Shown here: piece by piece, positions 13,701 to 20,034 of the stretch
Layout: the number at the start of each line of letters is the position of its first letter
How positions within the stretch are numbered: position 1 is the first letter of the stretch
IMG/VR virus record: IMGVR_UViG_3300042879_001480
Location: 1-23,038 of that record
From: a virus
Reading direction: 5' to 3' (one strand)
DNA: 23,038 nucleotides
Translations under genes and position numbers: made by a program
The notes under the pieces: model-generated
What the model was told of the DNA's origin: nothing
The model's database searches: none
What the model saw: only the letters and a program-made list of their open reading frames with translations

Positions 13701-14026
13701 TGTCCGAGTTCAAACTTCAAGCCGAATGCTTCCAGTGGCACTGGAACAACTTTCCCAACGACCGGGGCCGATTGTTCACGGTCAACAACAACGCACCGAA
13801 TGCCTATGCCGGCAGCGTGATGAAGGCCATGGGCGTGGTCGCAGGGGTCAGCGACATGATATGGCTCTCGCCAACCGGTGCGGTGATGCTGGAGTTCAAA
13901 GCCGAGAAAGGCAAGCAGTCCCTTTCCCAAAAGTGGTGGCAGTCAGTTGTTCAGGAGGCAGGGTACAGGTACGAGGTCATCCGAAGCGTTGAGGATTTTC
14001 AAAGAGTGTTCGCAAGTGTGGAATAG
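13697..14026 (+). CDS. VRR-NUC family nuclease (probable Holliday junction resolvase)
   Basis: The 109-aa product is a minimal VRR-NUC domain, a PD-(D/E)XK type nuclease often able to cut branched DNA. Visible residues: E10 near the N-terminus, D53 in AGVSDM, E66-F-K68 in LEFKAEKGKQS, and Q78 in the following helix; the C-terminal strand YEVIRSVEDF is typical. The ATG at 13697 overlaps the helicase stop (ATGA), so the two are co-translated and probably act in the same pathway of fork or junction processing. The longer frame from 13583 lies inside the helicase gene and is not used. Confidence 0.8.
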   Translation: MMSEFKLQAECFQWHWNNFPNDRGRLFTVNNNAPNAYAGSVMKAMGVVAGVSDMIWLSPTGAVMLEFKAEKGKQSLSQKWWQSVVQEAGYRYEVIRSVEDFQRVFASVE

Positions 14027-14039
14027 ATGTGTAGATTTG
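14009..14039 (+). promoter_or_regulatory. Bacteroidetes-type promoter directly before the lipoprotein start
   Basis: TTCG (14009-14012, one mismatch from TTTG) is followed after 19 bases by TAGATTTG (14032-14039), a full match to TAnnTTTG. The lipoprotein ATG at 14044 lies where transcription would be expected to start, so the mRNA may be leaderless. Confidence 0.45.
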
Positions 14040-14043
14040 TGGT

Positions 14044-14241
14044 ATGCGATACCTGCTCCTGCTGCTTCTGCTGACCGCTTGCACCAACGACCGCCCTTGG
14101 AAGGTGATTGAGGTGCGGGCCAACGGGGATGCCTGCGAGTATGTTCTATCCCGAAGCAACGGATTTGGACCGCAGGTCAAGACCCTGACCGATTCGTGTG
14201 GGAGGTATCAGTTGTTTGAAACTATACGCAATCGGATATAA
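14044..14241 (+). CDS. Small phage-encoded lipoprotein
   Basis: The 65-aa product starts with a short basic end and a leucine run (MRYLLLLLLLTAC) that forms a clear lipoprotein signal with lipobox LTAC; the lipid-bearing Cys is residue 13. The mature part is about 53 residues, contains two further Cys (CEY and DSCG) that may form a disulfide, and has no enzyme motif. Phage lipoproteins can be outer-membrane spanins or superinfection-exclusion factors; distance from the lysis genes and place among early-type genes slightly favour the latter. Its last codons overlap the first copy of a tandem repeat. Confidence 0.65.
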   Translation: MRYLLLLLLLTACTNDRPWKVIEVRANGDACEYVLSRSNGFGPQVKTLTDSCGRYQLFETIRNRI

Positions 14242-14340
14242 TTTATAGAAAAACTTAAAATTTATACGCAATCGGGTATAATGAATGATAAATCGGTCAA
14301 TAAGCACCCTTATCGCATATAATGAATGATAAATCCGTCA
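14223..14340 (+). repeat. Tandem ~40-bp repeats with operator-like inverted arms
   Basis: TATACGCAATCGG(A/G)TATAAT occurs at 14223-14242 and 14263-14282, exactly 40 bases apart. A second unit, TATAATGAATGATAAATC followed by (G/C)GTCA, occurs at 14277-14299 and 14318-14340, 41 bases apart. A shortened first unit (TATCGCATATAAT) precedes the last copy. TATAC...GTATA makes short inverted arms in the second copy. The array spans the junction between the lipoprotein and the next gene. Confidence 0.8.
14281..14322 (+). CDS. 13-codon leader peptide coupled to the downstream gene
   Basis: The first copy of the second repeat unit contains ATG and 13 codons (MNDKSVNKHPYRI) and ends in TAA, whose last base is the first base of the next gene's ATG (TAATG at 14320-14324). 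The next gene starts with the same six residues, MNDKSV. It may be a true leader peptide or a remnant of a local duplication. Confidence 0.35.
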   Translation: MNDKSVNKHPYRI

Positions 14341-14555
14341 TCCCATACATGAAAACGATATACTTTCAACCCAAGGGAATAAACCCAAAATTTTGCGAAG
14401 CAGGTGTCATTCACGAAAGCGACAATGAATCTATCTGCTACTTAGGTGAACCTTGCAAAATATCAATTAATGATGTAAAAATCATACCAAACGAGAGCGT
14501 CGCTTATGATGAAAAAAATGGGTTATATCTTGTTCGGGAAAGTACTCATTCGTGA
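14322..14555 (+). CDS. Small A/T-rich hypothetical protein
   Basis: A 77-aa product with a start inside the repeat array (MNDKSV...); an in-frame ATG at 14349 (MKTIYFQPKG, 68 aa) is the alternative and may be the original start before the duplication. The body is beta-rich (EAGVIHESDNESICYLGEPC, ISINDVKIIPNE, GLYLVRE) without known motif. It looks clearly more A/T-rich than its neighbours, suggesting a different origin. After its stop, 76 bases with no feature lead to the next small gene. Confidence 0.5.
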   Translation: MNDKSVIPYMKTIYFQPKGINPKFCEAGVIHESDNESICYLGEPCKISINDVKIIPNESVAYDEKNGLYLVRESTHS

Positions 14556-14631
14556 ACAAATCGTCAGCCTCTGTTCTTACCAAACCTCCCCCAGCGTCAG
14601 CCTATAACCTTACCACCCAAACCCCAACCCC

Positions 14632-14784
14632 ATGAAAACCACACCCACCGATTTCCGACGCTGGCAGATTCACATCCGCAAGGAGTGCGTCAACTGCAAC
14701 CGCCCCGACAAATCCGAAACCATCAAGGCTTGGTCCGTCAACTGGACCCTGCTCGGTCGTATCCTACAAGCCAAAAACGCTTAG
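14632..14784 (+). CDS. 50-aa hypothetical protein with CxxC
   Basis: A short ORF, basic and Trp-rich (FRRWQIHIRKECVNCNRPD, then ETIKAWSVNWTLLGRIL). The single CVNC pair could bind metal with a partner, or form a disulfide. It has a C/A-rich leader like other starts here (CCCAACCCCATG) and ends two bases before the next ATG. Function unknown. Confidence 0.5.
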   Translation: MKTTPTDFRRWQIHIRKECVNCNRPDKSETIKAWSVNWTLLGRILQAKNA

Positions 14785-14786
14785 TC

Positions 14787-14966
14787 ATGGAATGGGTAAA
14801 ATGCTTGGACCGGATGCCGGAACCTTACGAGCCAGTCCTGATTTTTACGACCGACATGAATCAGGCCTACGCATGGCTCGGAGATGGACGCTGGTACTAC
14901 GAGCATCAAACGTGGTTCCTAATCGAAGTGAGCCATTGGATGCCCCTACCCCCAAACCCGTTTTAA
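14787..14966 (+). CDS. DUF551-like small protein
   Basis: The 59-aa product has the plan of DUF551: an N-terminal W...LDRMPEPYEPVLIF segment and a C-terminal VSHWMPLPPNPF end. DUF551 proteins are common in phages and prophages and have no known function. The start at 14787 is chosen over the longer frame from 14685 because it lies two bases after the previous stop and gives the normal DUF551 length. It is followed one base later by the DnaA-like gene. Confidence 0.65.
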   Translation: MEWVKCLDRMPEPYEPVLIFTTDMNQAYAWLGDGRWYYEHQTWFLIEVSHWMPLPPNPF

Positions 14967-14967
14967 C

Positions 14968-15267
14968 ATGGACCTAATCTCACGAACCATCCTTGGCTAC
15001 ACGGCAGAGGTTGTCGGAGTCAGCCCCGATGACATCTTGAGCGAAGTCAAGACCCGTGAACTGGTCCTTGCTCGGTCCATCTTCGCAGACATCGCCTACT
15101 CGGAATACCTCTACACCTACTGCCAAATCGGGCGTATCATCAAGAGGAACCACGCAACGGTCATGCACAACCTTGAAATCCTTGCGATAAACATGAGAGC
15201 AAGACCCGACATTAAATTCCTTCGTACACAAGTTTTAAACAGGACGAGAGATTTTTTGCAACATTAG
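14968..15267 (+). CDS. DnaA domain IV-like DNA-binding protein
   Basis: The 99-aa product resembles only the C-terminal DNA-binding domain of the bacterial initiator DnaA: TAEVVGVSPDDILSE, then TRELVLARSIFADIAY and the signature IGRIIKRNHATVMHN (residues 54-68), where HATV and the second His contact DnaA boxes in true DnaA. There is no AAA+ ATPase part. It may bind the phage origin or host DnaA boxes, either helping phage initiation or blocking host initiation. Bacteroidetes phages often carry such stand-alone domains; the function is not settled. Confidence 0.65.
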   Translation: MDLISRTILGYTAEVVGVSPDDILSEVKTRELVLARSIFADIAYSEYLYTYCQIGRIIKRNHATVMHNLEILAINMRARPDIKFLRTQVLNRTRDFLQH

Positions 15268-15293
15268 GAAGAACCCCCGCCATCTTTGCGTGA

Positions 15294-15842
15294 GTGTACG
15301 CAGAGTCAATCATCCTCGAACTCTACCGCAGCGGTGAAATCCGCAGGGCTTGCCTCACCATTACGGGGGGCAATCCGCTTTGGAAGGACCTCGAACAAGA
15401 GGTCGTCCTCATTCTGCTCGAAAAAGACCCCGACAAGATCACCAAGATGCAGGTGCAGGGTTACCTGCGTTTCTACATCGTCCGTTTGATAATGAACCTG
15501 TACCGGGGCAACAACAACCAATTTGCGAAGAAGTACCGTCATCACGACGAGCGGGTCGAGGTGGATCCCGAAACCCAAGAACTAAGCAAGGACTACGACT
15601 CCCTGCTTGATGACCTTTGGGCCATCGCCCAGCAAGAGATGGACTCTTGGGCCAAGGACGGAGCGTTCCCATACGACAAAGAATTACTGAACTTGCTCAT
15701 GCAAACGGGGAACATGAAGGCGATGTCCCGGGAAACGGGCATCCCGTACCGCTCCATCATCTACTCCATCGAACAGGCCAAGGCCAAAATCAAAACCGCA
15801 ATCGAGTCCAATGGATATACTGGTTTTTCCAATCCTGATTAG
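15294..15842 (+). CDS. Sigma-70-like transcription regulator
   Basis: The 182-aa product has the layout of an ECF-type sigma factor. Residues ~1-60 (ILELYRSGEIRRACLTITGG, LWKDLEQEVVLILLE, YLRFYIVRLIMNLYR) resemble region 2, with the DLEQEV core. Residues ~135-175 (NLLMQTGNMKAMSRETGIPY, SIIYSIEQAKAKIKTAI) resemble the helix-turn-helix of region 4. An acidic linker lies between. The start is GTG at 15294, only five bases after CATCTTTG (15281-15288), a -7-like box, so the mRNA could be leaderless. It may direct host RNA polymerase to late promoters, fitting its place just before the packaging genes. It overlaps the next gene by 32 bases. Confidence 0.55.
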   Translation: MYAESIILELYRSGEIRRACLTITGGNPLWKDLEQEVVLILLEKDPDKITKMQVQGYLRFYIVRLIMNLYRGNNNQFAKKYRHHDERVEVDPETQELSKDYDSLLDDLWAIAQQEMDSWAKDGAFPYDKELLNLLMQTGNMKAMSRETGIPYRSIIYSIEQAKAKIKTAIESNGYTGFSNPD

Positions 15843-16062
15843 TGCGCTTGCGACCCTTGCGGTCGTGGAGTTCCGGGTCCTGCCGGGATGGTTCTACGCT
15901 TTGCCCTTTGCGAAGCGGAAGCCGTTTTCGTGCATGACCTGCTTTGGGTTTTGGCTTGGCTTTGCCCTGACCCTGCCAACGTGCCAGTGGTACTTGGCCC
16001 CTATCCTTGGCCTCGCATCTTCAGCCACCGCAATCCTACTCCGAGAATGGACCTTCAAATGA
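15811..16062 (+). CDS. Membrane protein with SCxxCFGFW motif
   Basis: The 83-aa product has an N-terminal membrane helix (ILVFPILISALATLAVVEF), a cytoplasmic or periplasmic basic loop with FSCMTCFGFWLGF (residues ~40-52), and one or two further hydrophobic helices (FALTL; APILGLASSATAILL). A CxxC next to a GFW is typical of DUF1360-like small membrane proteins; the role is unknown. It starts inside the sigma-like gene and its stop overlaps the next start by ATGA. Confidence 0.6.
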   Translation: MDILVFPILISALATLAVVEFRVLPGWFYALPFAKRKPFSCMTCFGFWLGFALTLPTCQWYLAPILGLASSATAILLREWTFK

Positions 16063-16328
16063 CCAACGACCAATTCATCGTGGCCCAAAAGCATCGCAAG
16101 TATTGGGACCAATATGTGGCATCCCTAACGATGCGACTCCCACCCGATGCGGTTGGTGAACTGCAAGCCATCCTGACCGCTCACGGCCGACCTCCCACAA
16201 ATTGGTGGTGCGCTGACTGCGTAAAATCAGCCCTCCAATACATTTACCTTCAAGCGGACTTGTTCCTCGAAGTCAACCAAAACACCATAAACCACTCCCT
16301 GAATGCCCCTACCAATTCCGAAGTATAA
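16059..16328 (+). CDS. Small hypothetical protein with WWCxxC
   Basis: The 89-aa product (MTNDQFIVAQKHRKYWDQYV...) is helical, with NWWCADCVKSALQYIYLQAD in the middle; the two Cys could bind zinc. The ATG at 16059 (ATGA with the upstream stop) is preferred over the longer frame from 15888, which lies within the membrane protein gene. The last 26 bases overlap the next gene. No family recognised. Confidence 0.55.
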   Translation: MTNDQFIVAQKHRKYWDQYVASLTMRLPPDAVGELQAILTAHGRPPTNWWCADCVKSALQYIYLQADLFLEVNQNTINHSLNAPTNSEV

Positions 16329-16767
16329 CGAAAGCAAGGAAGGCTTCATCGGTCGTTGTATGTCCAACAACGAGGCCAATGCAGAGTTCCCTGATACGGC
16401 TCAACGATTGGCCGTTTGTGGCTCAACTTGGGAGAATCACAAGAGGCAGCAGTTCGAGTCTTATTCGGATTACGGCCAAGAGATTCGGTCGAATGCCAAG
16501 CGAGGGATAGAACTCAACGAGCGAAACGGCAACAAGTGTGCCACCCAGACGGGCAAGGTCAGGGCAGCCACTTTGTCCAAGGGCGAACCCATCTCGGTGG
16601 AAACCATCAAGCGGATGCATTCCTACCTATCCCGTGCTGAAACCTACTACGACAACGCAGACGACACCAGCGACTGCGGTTACATCAGTTATCTCCTGTG
16701 GGGAGGCAAGTCGGCTCTCTCTTGGAGCAGAAACAAACTTCGGGAACTTAACGAACTCGAAGGCTAA
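16303..16767 (+). CDS. Two-part head-associated-like protein upstream of terminase
   Basis: The 154-aa product begins PIPKYNESKEGFIGRCMSNN...EFPDTAQRLAVCGSTWE, a short module often seen at the ends of phage head proteins and proteases (PxxxE..FI.RCM....EFPD..QR.AVC...W). Residues ~60-150 form a second module (AKRGIELNERNGNKCATQTG, SVETIKRMHSYLSRAETYYD, YISYLLWGGKSALSWSRNKL) resembling a small phage domain with a conserved LLWGG...W. Both occur in virion-associated proteins, but function is unknown. It stands just before the small gene and terS. Confidence 0.55.
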   Translation: MPLPIPKYNESKEGFIGRCMSNNEANAEFPDTAQRLAVCGSTWENHKRQQFESYSDYGQEIRSNAKRGIELNERNGNKCATQTGKVRAATLSKGEPISVETIKRMHSYLSRAETYYDNADDTSDCGYISYLLWGGKSALSWSRNKLRELNELEG

Positions 16768-16795
16768 GGATGACGAGGCACAGGTGCAGGCTCGG

Positions 16796-16936
16796 ATGGA
16801 CTCGTTGATGATGGTGATCACGACCCTCTGCGACTGCATCGGAGCGGTGGACGATTCCAATGCCCCGAACCAGTACGAAGTGAAAATGAAAATCGTAAAC
16901 AAGATAAGCGACCTAATAGACAAAATCGAATACTAA
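16796..16936 (+). CDS. Small hypothetical protein upstream of terS
   Basis: A 46-aa helical product (MDSLMMVITTLCDCIGAV, then KMKIVNKISDLIDKIEY) whose stop shares a base with the terS start (TAATG). The frame stays open upstream, so a GTG at 16784 (50 aa) or an earlier start is possible; the ATG at 16796 is the conservative choice. Its position and TAATG coupling suggest that it is translated with terS. No known motif. Confidence 0.45.
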   Translation: MDSLMMVITTLCDCIGAVDDSNAPNQYEVKMKIVNKISDLIDKIEY

Positions 16937-17352
16937 TGGGAACCAGCAGAGGACACGGCAAATACATTGAAACTCCCGAAAAGATGTGGGAGTACTTTGA
17001 GGCATACCGGGCAGGGGTCAAGGCAAACCCTCGGACCAAGACGGTGTTCCCCGGCAAGGATGCTATCCCCCAGCATGAGCCTTTGGAGCGACCCTTGACC
17101 TTGGAAGGCTTTGAGAACTGGTGTGCAGATGCAGGTATCATTGATGGCCTTGAACACTACTTTGCCAACACGAAGGGCAACTACTCCGACTATTTAAGTA
17201 TCTGTTCACGCATAAAGCGAGTCATCCGCCAAGACCAAATCGAAGGGGGTATGGTCGGTCAGTACAACGCAAGCATCACCCAACGGCTGAACTCTTTGGT
17301 AGATAAGCAGGAGAATCAGGTCTTTATTGAACAATGGACCGAAGATGATTGA
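16936..17352 (+). CDS. terS: Terminase small subunit
   Basis: The 138-aa product matches small terminase subunits (DNA-packaging proteins) of Bacteroidetes phages: KYIETPEKMWEYFEAYRAGV at the N-terminus, then PLTLEGFENWCADAGII, a region with HYFANTKGNYSDYLSICSRI, and QDQIEGGMVGQYNASITQRL before the acidic tail. These form a helix-turn-helix and an oligomerisation core that recognises phage DNA for packaging. The stop and the terL start overlap (TGATG). Confidence 0.75.
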   Translation: MGTSRGHGKYIETPEKMWEYFEAYRAGVKANPRTKTVFPGKDAIPQHEPLERPLTLEGFENWCADAGIIDGLEHYFANTKGNYSDYLSICSRIKRVIRQDQIEGGMVGQYNASITQRLNSLVDKQENQVFIEQWTEDD

Positions 17353-18527
17353 TGAAGGTCATAAACACCACCGCCAAGCGGAAGATTGAATCGCTGACCC
17401 ATCGTAAACGGGTCATCCAAGGAGGGACCTCGGCCTCCAAGACCTTCAGCATTCTTTGCGTCCTCATCAAGCAAGCCTGCACGAAGAAGACCGAAATCAG
17501 CATTGTTGGGGAAACCGTGCCTCACCTTCGGAGGGGTGCGATTCGGGACTTCATCAAGATAATGATTGCCAAGGGCATCTTCGTTCCGGCAAGGTGGAAC
17601 AAGACCTTGCTGACCTACCAGTTCGCTAACCGTAGCACTATTGAGTTTTTCTCGGCTGACCAAGAGGCAAGGCTCCGGGGTGCAAGGAGGCAGGTGCTAT
17701 TCATCAACGAGGCGAACAACATCGACTTTGAATCTTACTATCAACTCGCCATCCGTACAAGCGAGGCCATCTACATCGACTTCAACCCAACTCACGAATT
17801 TTGGGCGCATACCGAGGTCTTGCGTGAGGACGATTCCGAACTGCTCATCCTAACCTACAACGACAACGAGGCTCTGCCTGATACCATCAAGAGGGACATT
17901 GAACTGAACCGCACCAAAGCCGAAACATCTGCCTATTGGGCGAACTGGTGGAAGGTGTACGGCCTTGGTCAGGTCGGGACGCTTCAGGGAGCCATCTACG
18001 AGGACTTCGAGGTGGTGGAGGGTATCGATGTCAGCCGTGCGAAATTCGTCGCCCTTGGGCTTGACTGGGGCTTTAGCAACGACCCAACCGCACTCGTAGC
18101 AATATATCGCCAAGGGGACTGCCTGCTCATCCAAGAACTACTGTACTCCACGGGCCTTACCAACCAAGACATCGCAGACAAGTTGCGGACGCTGGGCATC
18201 ACCCGGGCTTGGGAGATAGTGGCCGATTCAGCCGAACCCAAGTCCATCGAGGAAATCTACCGATTGGGGTTCAACATCAAGCCAGCGGAGAAAGGCCCCG
18301 ACTCGGTTCGGAACGGGATAGACATCCTGAAACGCTTTAAATTGCAGGTGACCAAGGACTCCACCAACCTTATCAAGGAACTACGCTCCTACACTTGGGC
18401 GACCGACAAGGAGGGCAAGAACACAGGGGTTCCGATTGACTCGTTCAACCACGCCTGCGATGCGATGCGGTATGTGGCACTCAACAAGTTAAGGGTCAGT
18501 AATTCAGGAAAGTATGTTGTTGTGTAA
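17352..18527 (+). CDS. terL: Terminase large subunit (packaging ATPase/nuclease)
   Basis: The 391-aa motor protein has an N-terminal ATPase with Walker A QGGTSASKT (residues 23-31) and Walker B VLFINEANN (E120), and a C-terminal RNase H-like nuclease with D238 (LGLDWGFSND), D292 (VADSAEP) and D370 (HACDAMRY). It translocates DNA into the procapsid and cuts it. The start ATG at 17352 overlaps the terS stop; a TTG three bases upstream is in frame but unnecessary. At 391 aa it is short but complete for this PBSX-like group. Its stop lies inside a TAACTTTG box just before a small membrane gene. Confidence 0.9.
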   Translation: MKVINTTAKRKIESLTHRKRVIQGGTSASKTFSILCVLIKQACTKKTEISIVGETVPHLRRGAIRDFIKIMIAKGIFVPARWNKTLLTYQFANRSTIEFFSADQEARLRGARRQVLFINEANNIDFESYYQLAIRTSEAIYIDFNPTHEFWAHTEVLREDDSELLILTYNDNEALPDTIKRDIELNRTKAETSAYWANWWKVYGLGQVGTLQGAIYEDFEVVEGIDVSRAKFVALGLDWGFSNDPTALVAIYRQGDCLLIQELLYSTGLTNQDIADKLRTLGITRAWEIVADSAEPKSIEEIYRLGFNIKPAEKGPDSVRNGIDILKRFKLQVTKDSTNLIKELRSYTWATDKEGKNTGVPIDSFNHACDAMRYVALNKLRVSNSGKYVVV

Positions 18528-18532
18528 CTTTG
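18525..18532 (+). promoter_or_regulatory. Candidate -7 box (TAACTTTG) before the glycosyltransferase cassette
   Basis: TAACTTTG matches TAnnTTTG, overlaps the terL stop and stands four bases before the ATG of the small membrane gene at 18537. No clear -33 box is seen. If used, it would give a leaderless mRNA for the cassette. Confidence 0.35.
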
Positions 18533-18536
18533 CCCC

Positions 18537-18638
18537 ATGAACCCCGAACGCATCCTTGACCTGCTAATCGAAATCGGGAAGACGGTTGCAGCCATTTTCT
18601 TCATCATCACCCTTCTAACCCTCCTTTGGACTTTATGA
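18537..18638 (+). CDS. 33-aa single-pass membrane protein
   Basis: MNPERILDLLIEIGKTV followed by a membrane helix (AAIFFIITLLTLLWTL). It is placed between terL and the first glycosyltransferase, whose start overlaps its stop (ATGA), which supports a true coupled gene. It may anchor or recruit the cassette enzymes at the membrane; this is only a suggestion from position. Confidence 0.5.
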   Translation: MNPERILDLLIEIGKTVAAIFFIITLLTLLWTL

Positions 18639-19288
18639 AAGTCGTCCACTACTACCACATCTATTGCGGAGGGAACTGGCAGTTGATACTCAACCAGCAC
18701 ATGATGGCGGTCTGCAACTACGGCCTCATCGAGGTCTTGGACGAAATCCGTGTAGGCATTGTCGGTCCACCCGAACAACGCAAAGCGGTCAAGGAGGTGC
18801 TGGAAGGTTCAATGGTGGCTGATAAGGTCAAGGTCGTAGTAACACGGACCAACGCTTGGGAGCAGGCGACGCTTACCGAGATGTACCGGGCGAGCCAAGA
18901 AGAGGAAGCCGTGTACCTGTACGCCCATACGAAGGGGGCAAGCGACCCGTCCCTCATCAACCAACTTTGGAATCGCAGCATGACTTTCTTTAACGTCGTG
19001 GCATGGGAACGCTGCCTGCAACTGCTCGAAGGCGTGGATGCGGTCGGATGCCATTGGATAACCAAGGAGCAGTTCCCTCACATGGCAGACGCAAACAACC
19101 CCGAAGGCTACCCCTACTTTGGTGGAACCTATTGGTGGGCCAAGTCATCCCACATCAAGGAACTTGGTGAACCAGTACGGGACCACCGTTGGCAGGCAGA
19201 ACATTGGATTGGAAAGAAACCCGATACCAAGGTCCACGACACCAACCCCGGATGGCCGGGTCCCGAAAAATTTGTAATCACGTTTTAG
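18635..19288 (+). CDS. Glycosyltransferase-like protein
   Basis: The 217-aa product starts at the ATGA junction (a TTG 9 bases upstream is in frame but not needed). It resembles small glycosyltransferase-related proteins with VVHYYHIYCGGNW at the N-terminus, a YLYAHTKGASDPS segment (residues ~94-106), a W...M..F....WE.CL helix and a DAVGCHW...YFGGTYWWAKSSHI acceptor-side region. No DxD is obvious. It is followed after one base by a GT-A enzyme, so it probably acts in the same glycosylation route. Activity is inferred from resemblance and context. Confidence 0.6.
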   Translation: MKVVHYYHIYCGGNWQLILNQHMMAVCNYGLIEVLDEIRVGIVGPPEQRKAVKEVLEGSMVADKVKVVVTRTNAWEQATLTEMYRASQEEEAVYLYAHTKGASDPSLINQLWNRSMTFFNVVAWERCLQLLEGVDAVGCHWITKEQFPHMADANNPEGYPYFGGTYWWAKSSHIKELGEPVRDHRWQAEHWIGKKPDTKVHDTNPGWPGPEKFVITF

Positions 19289-19289
19289 C

Positions 19290-20033
19290 ATGAAGGTCCC
19301 TATCCTCATTACCAACTTTAATCTTTTCACTTGGCCCAAGGCAATGGTCAAGGAACTGCAACGGATGAAGGACTGCGGTCCTATCATTATCATTGACAAC
19401 GGTTCAACTTACCGCCCGACCTTGGAGTGGTACGATTCGCTAAAGGGGAATGAGGACGTTTCGGTAGTTCGTACCGGGCAGAACTTGGGACATCTTGTGG
19501 CATGGAGGCTCGGATTTGACAAACGCATCAAAGCCGATTTTAACTATCCAGACTACATCGTAACCGACCCCGACCTCGACCTTTCGGGATGCCCTGACGA
19601 CACCATCGTACGGATGCGTGAACTTTGGTACGATTCGCCTTCCTACCCCTACTTCTACCGGGACGAAGAAGGCAAGGAATTTAACGGGGTGGAGTTCAAC
19701 GTCAAGGACAAGATTGGCCTTGGCATTTGTGTTGACGATGTTCCCGAAAACGCCCTATTCTTCCAACCTGGTGAACATCGCTACCACAAGCAACCGACCT
19801 ATGGCAACCTTCGCTTGGCTCCAGTTGATACGACCTTCGCCTTCTACCATGCCGACACCTATCAGGTCTGCATTAGCGGTGCGAGGACGATGACCCCCTA
19901 CGAGGTCAGGCATCTGCCCTACTACATTACCCCCTTAGATATGGAGTCGGACTGGGAGTTTCGGCAGTACCTTGACAAAGCAAACCACTCCAGCACGGCT
20001 AAAAAAATAGCCGATGGACTTCAAATAGGATAA
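19290..20033 (+). CDS. GT-A (family 2-like) glycosyltransferase
   Basis: The 247-aa product has GT-A features: first strand PILITNFNLFTWPKAMV, nucleotide-binding IIIIDNGSTYRPTLEWY, RTGQNLGHLVAW, and the metal/donor-binding VTDPDLDL (DPD). A later APVDTTFAFYHADTY segment is shared with its paralogue at 20527. Such enzymes transfer a sugar from a nucleotide-sugar donor. Possible targets are virion proteins, host surface glycans or DNA; nothing in the sequence decides. It sits between the first glycosyltransferase-like gene and the methyltransferase. Confidence 0.75.
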   Translation: MKVPILITNFNLFTWPKAMVKELQRMKDCGPIIIIDNGSTYRPTLEWYDSLKGNEDVSVVRTGQNLGHLVAWRLGFDKRIKADFNYPDYIVTDPDLDLSGCPDDTIVRMRELWYDSPSYPYFYRDEEGKEFNGVEFNVKDKIGLGICVDDVPENALFFQPGEHRYHKQPTYGNLRLAPVDTTFAFYHADTYQVCISGARTMTPYEVRHLPYYITPLDMESDWEFRQYLDKANHSSTAKKIADGLQIG

Positions 20034-20034
20034 T

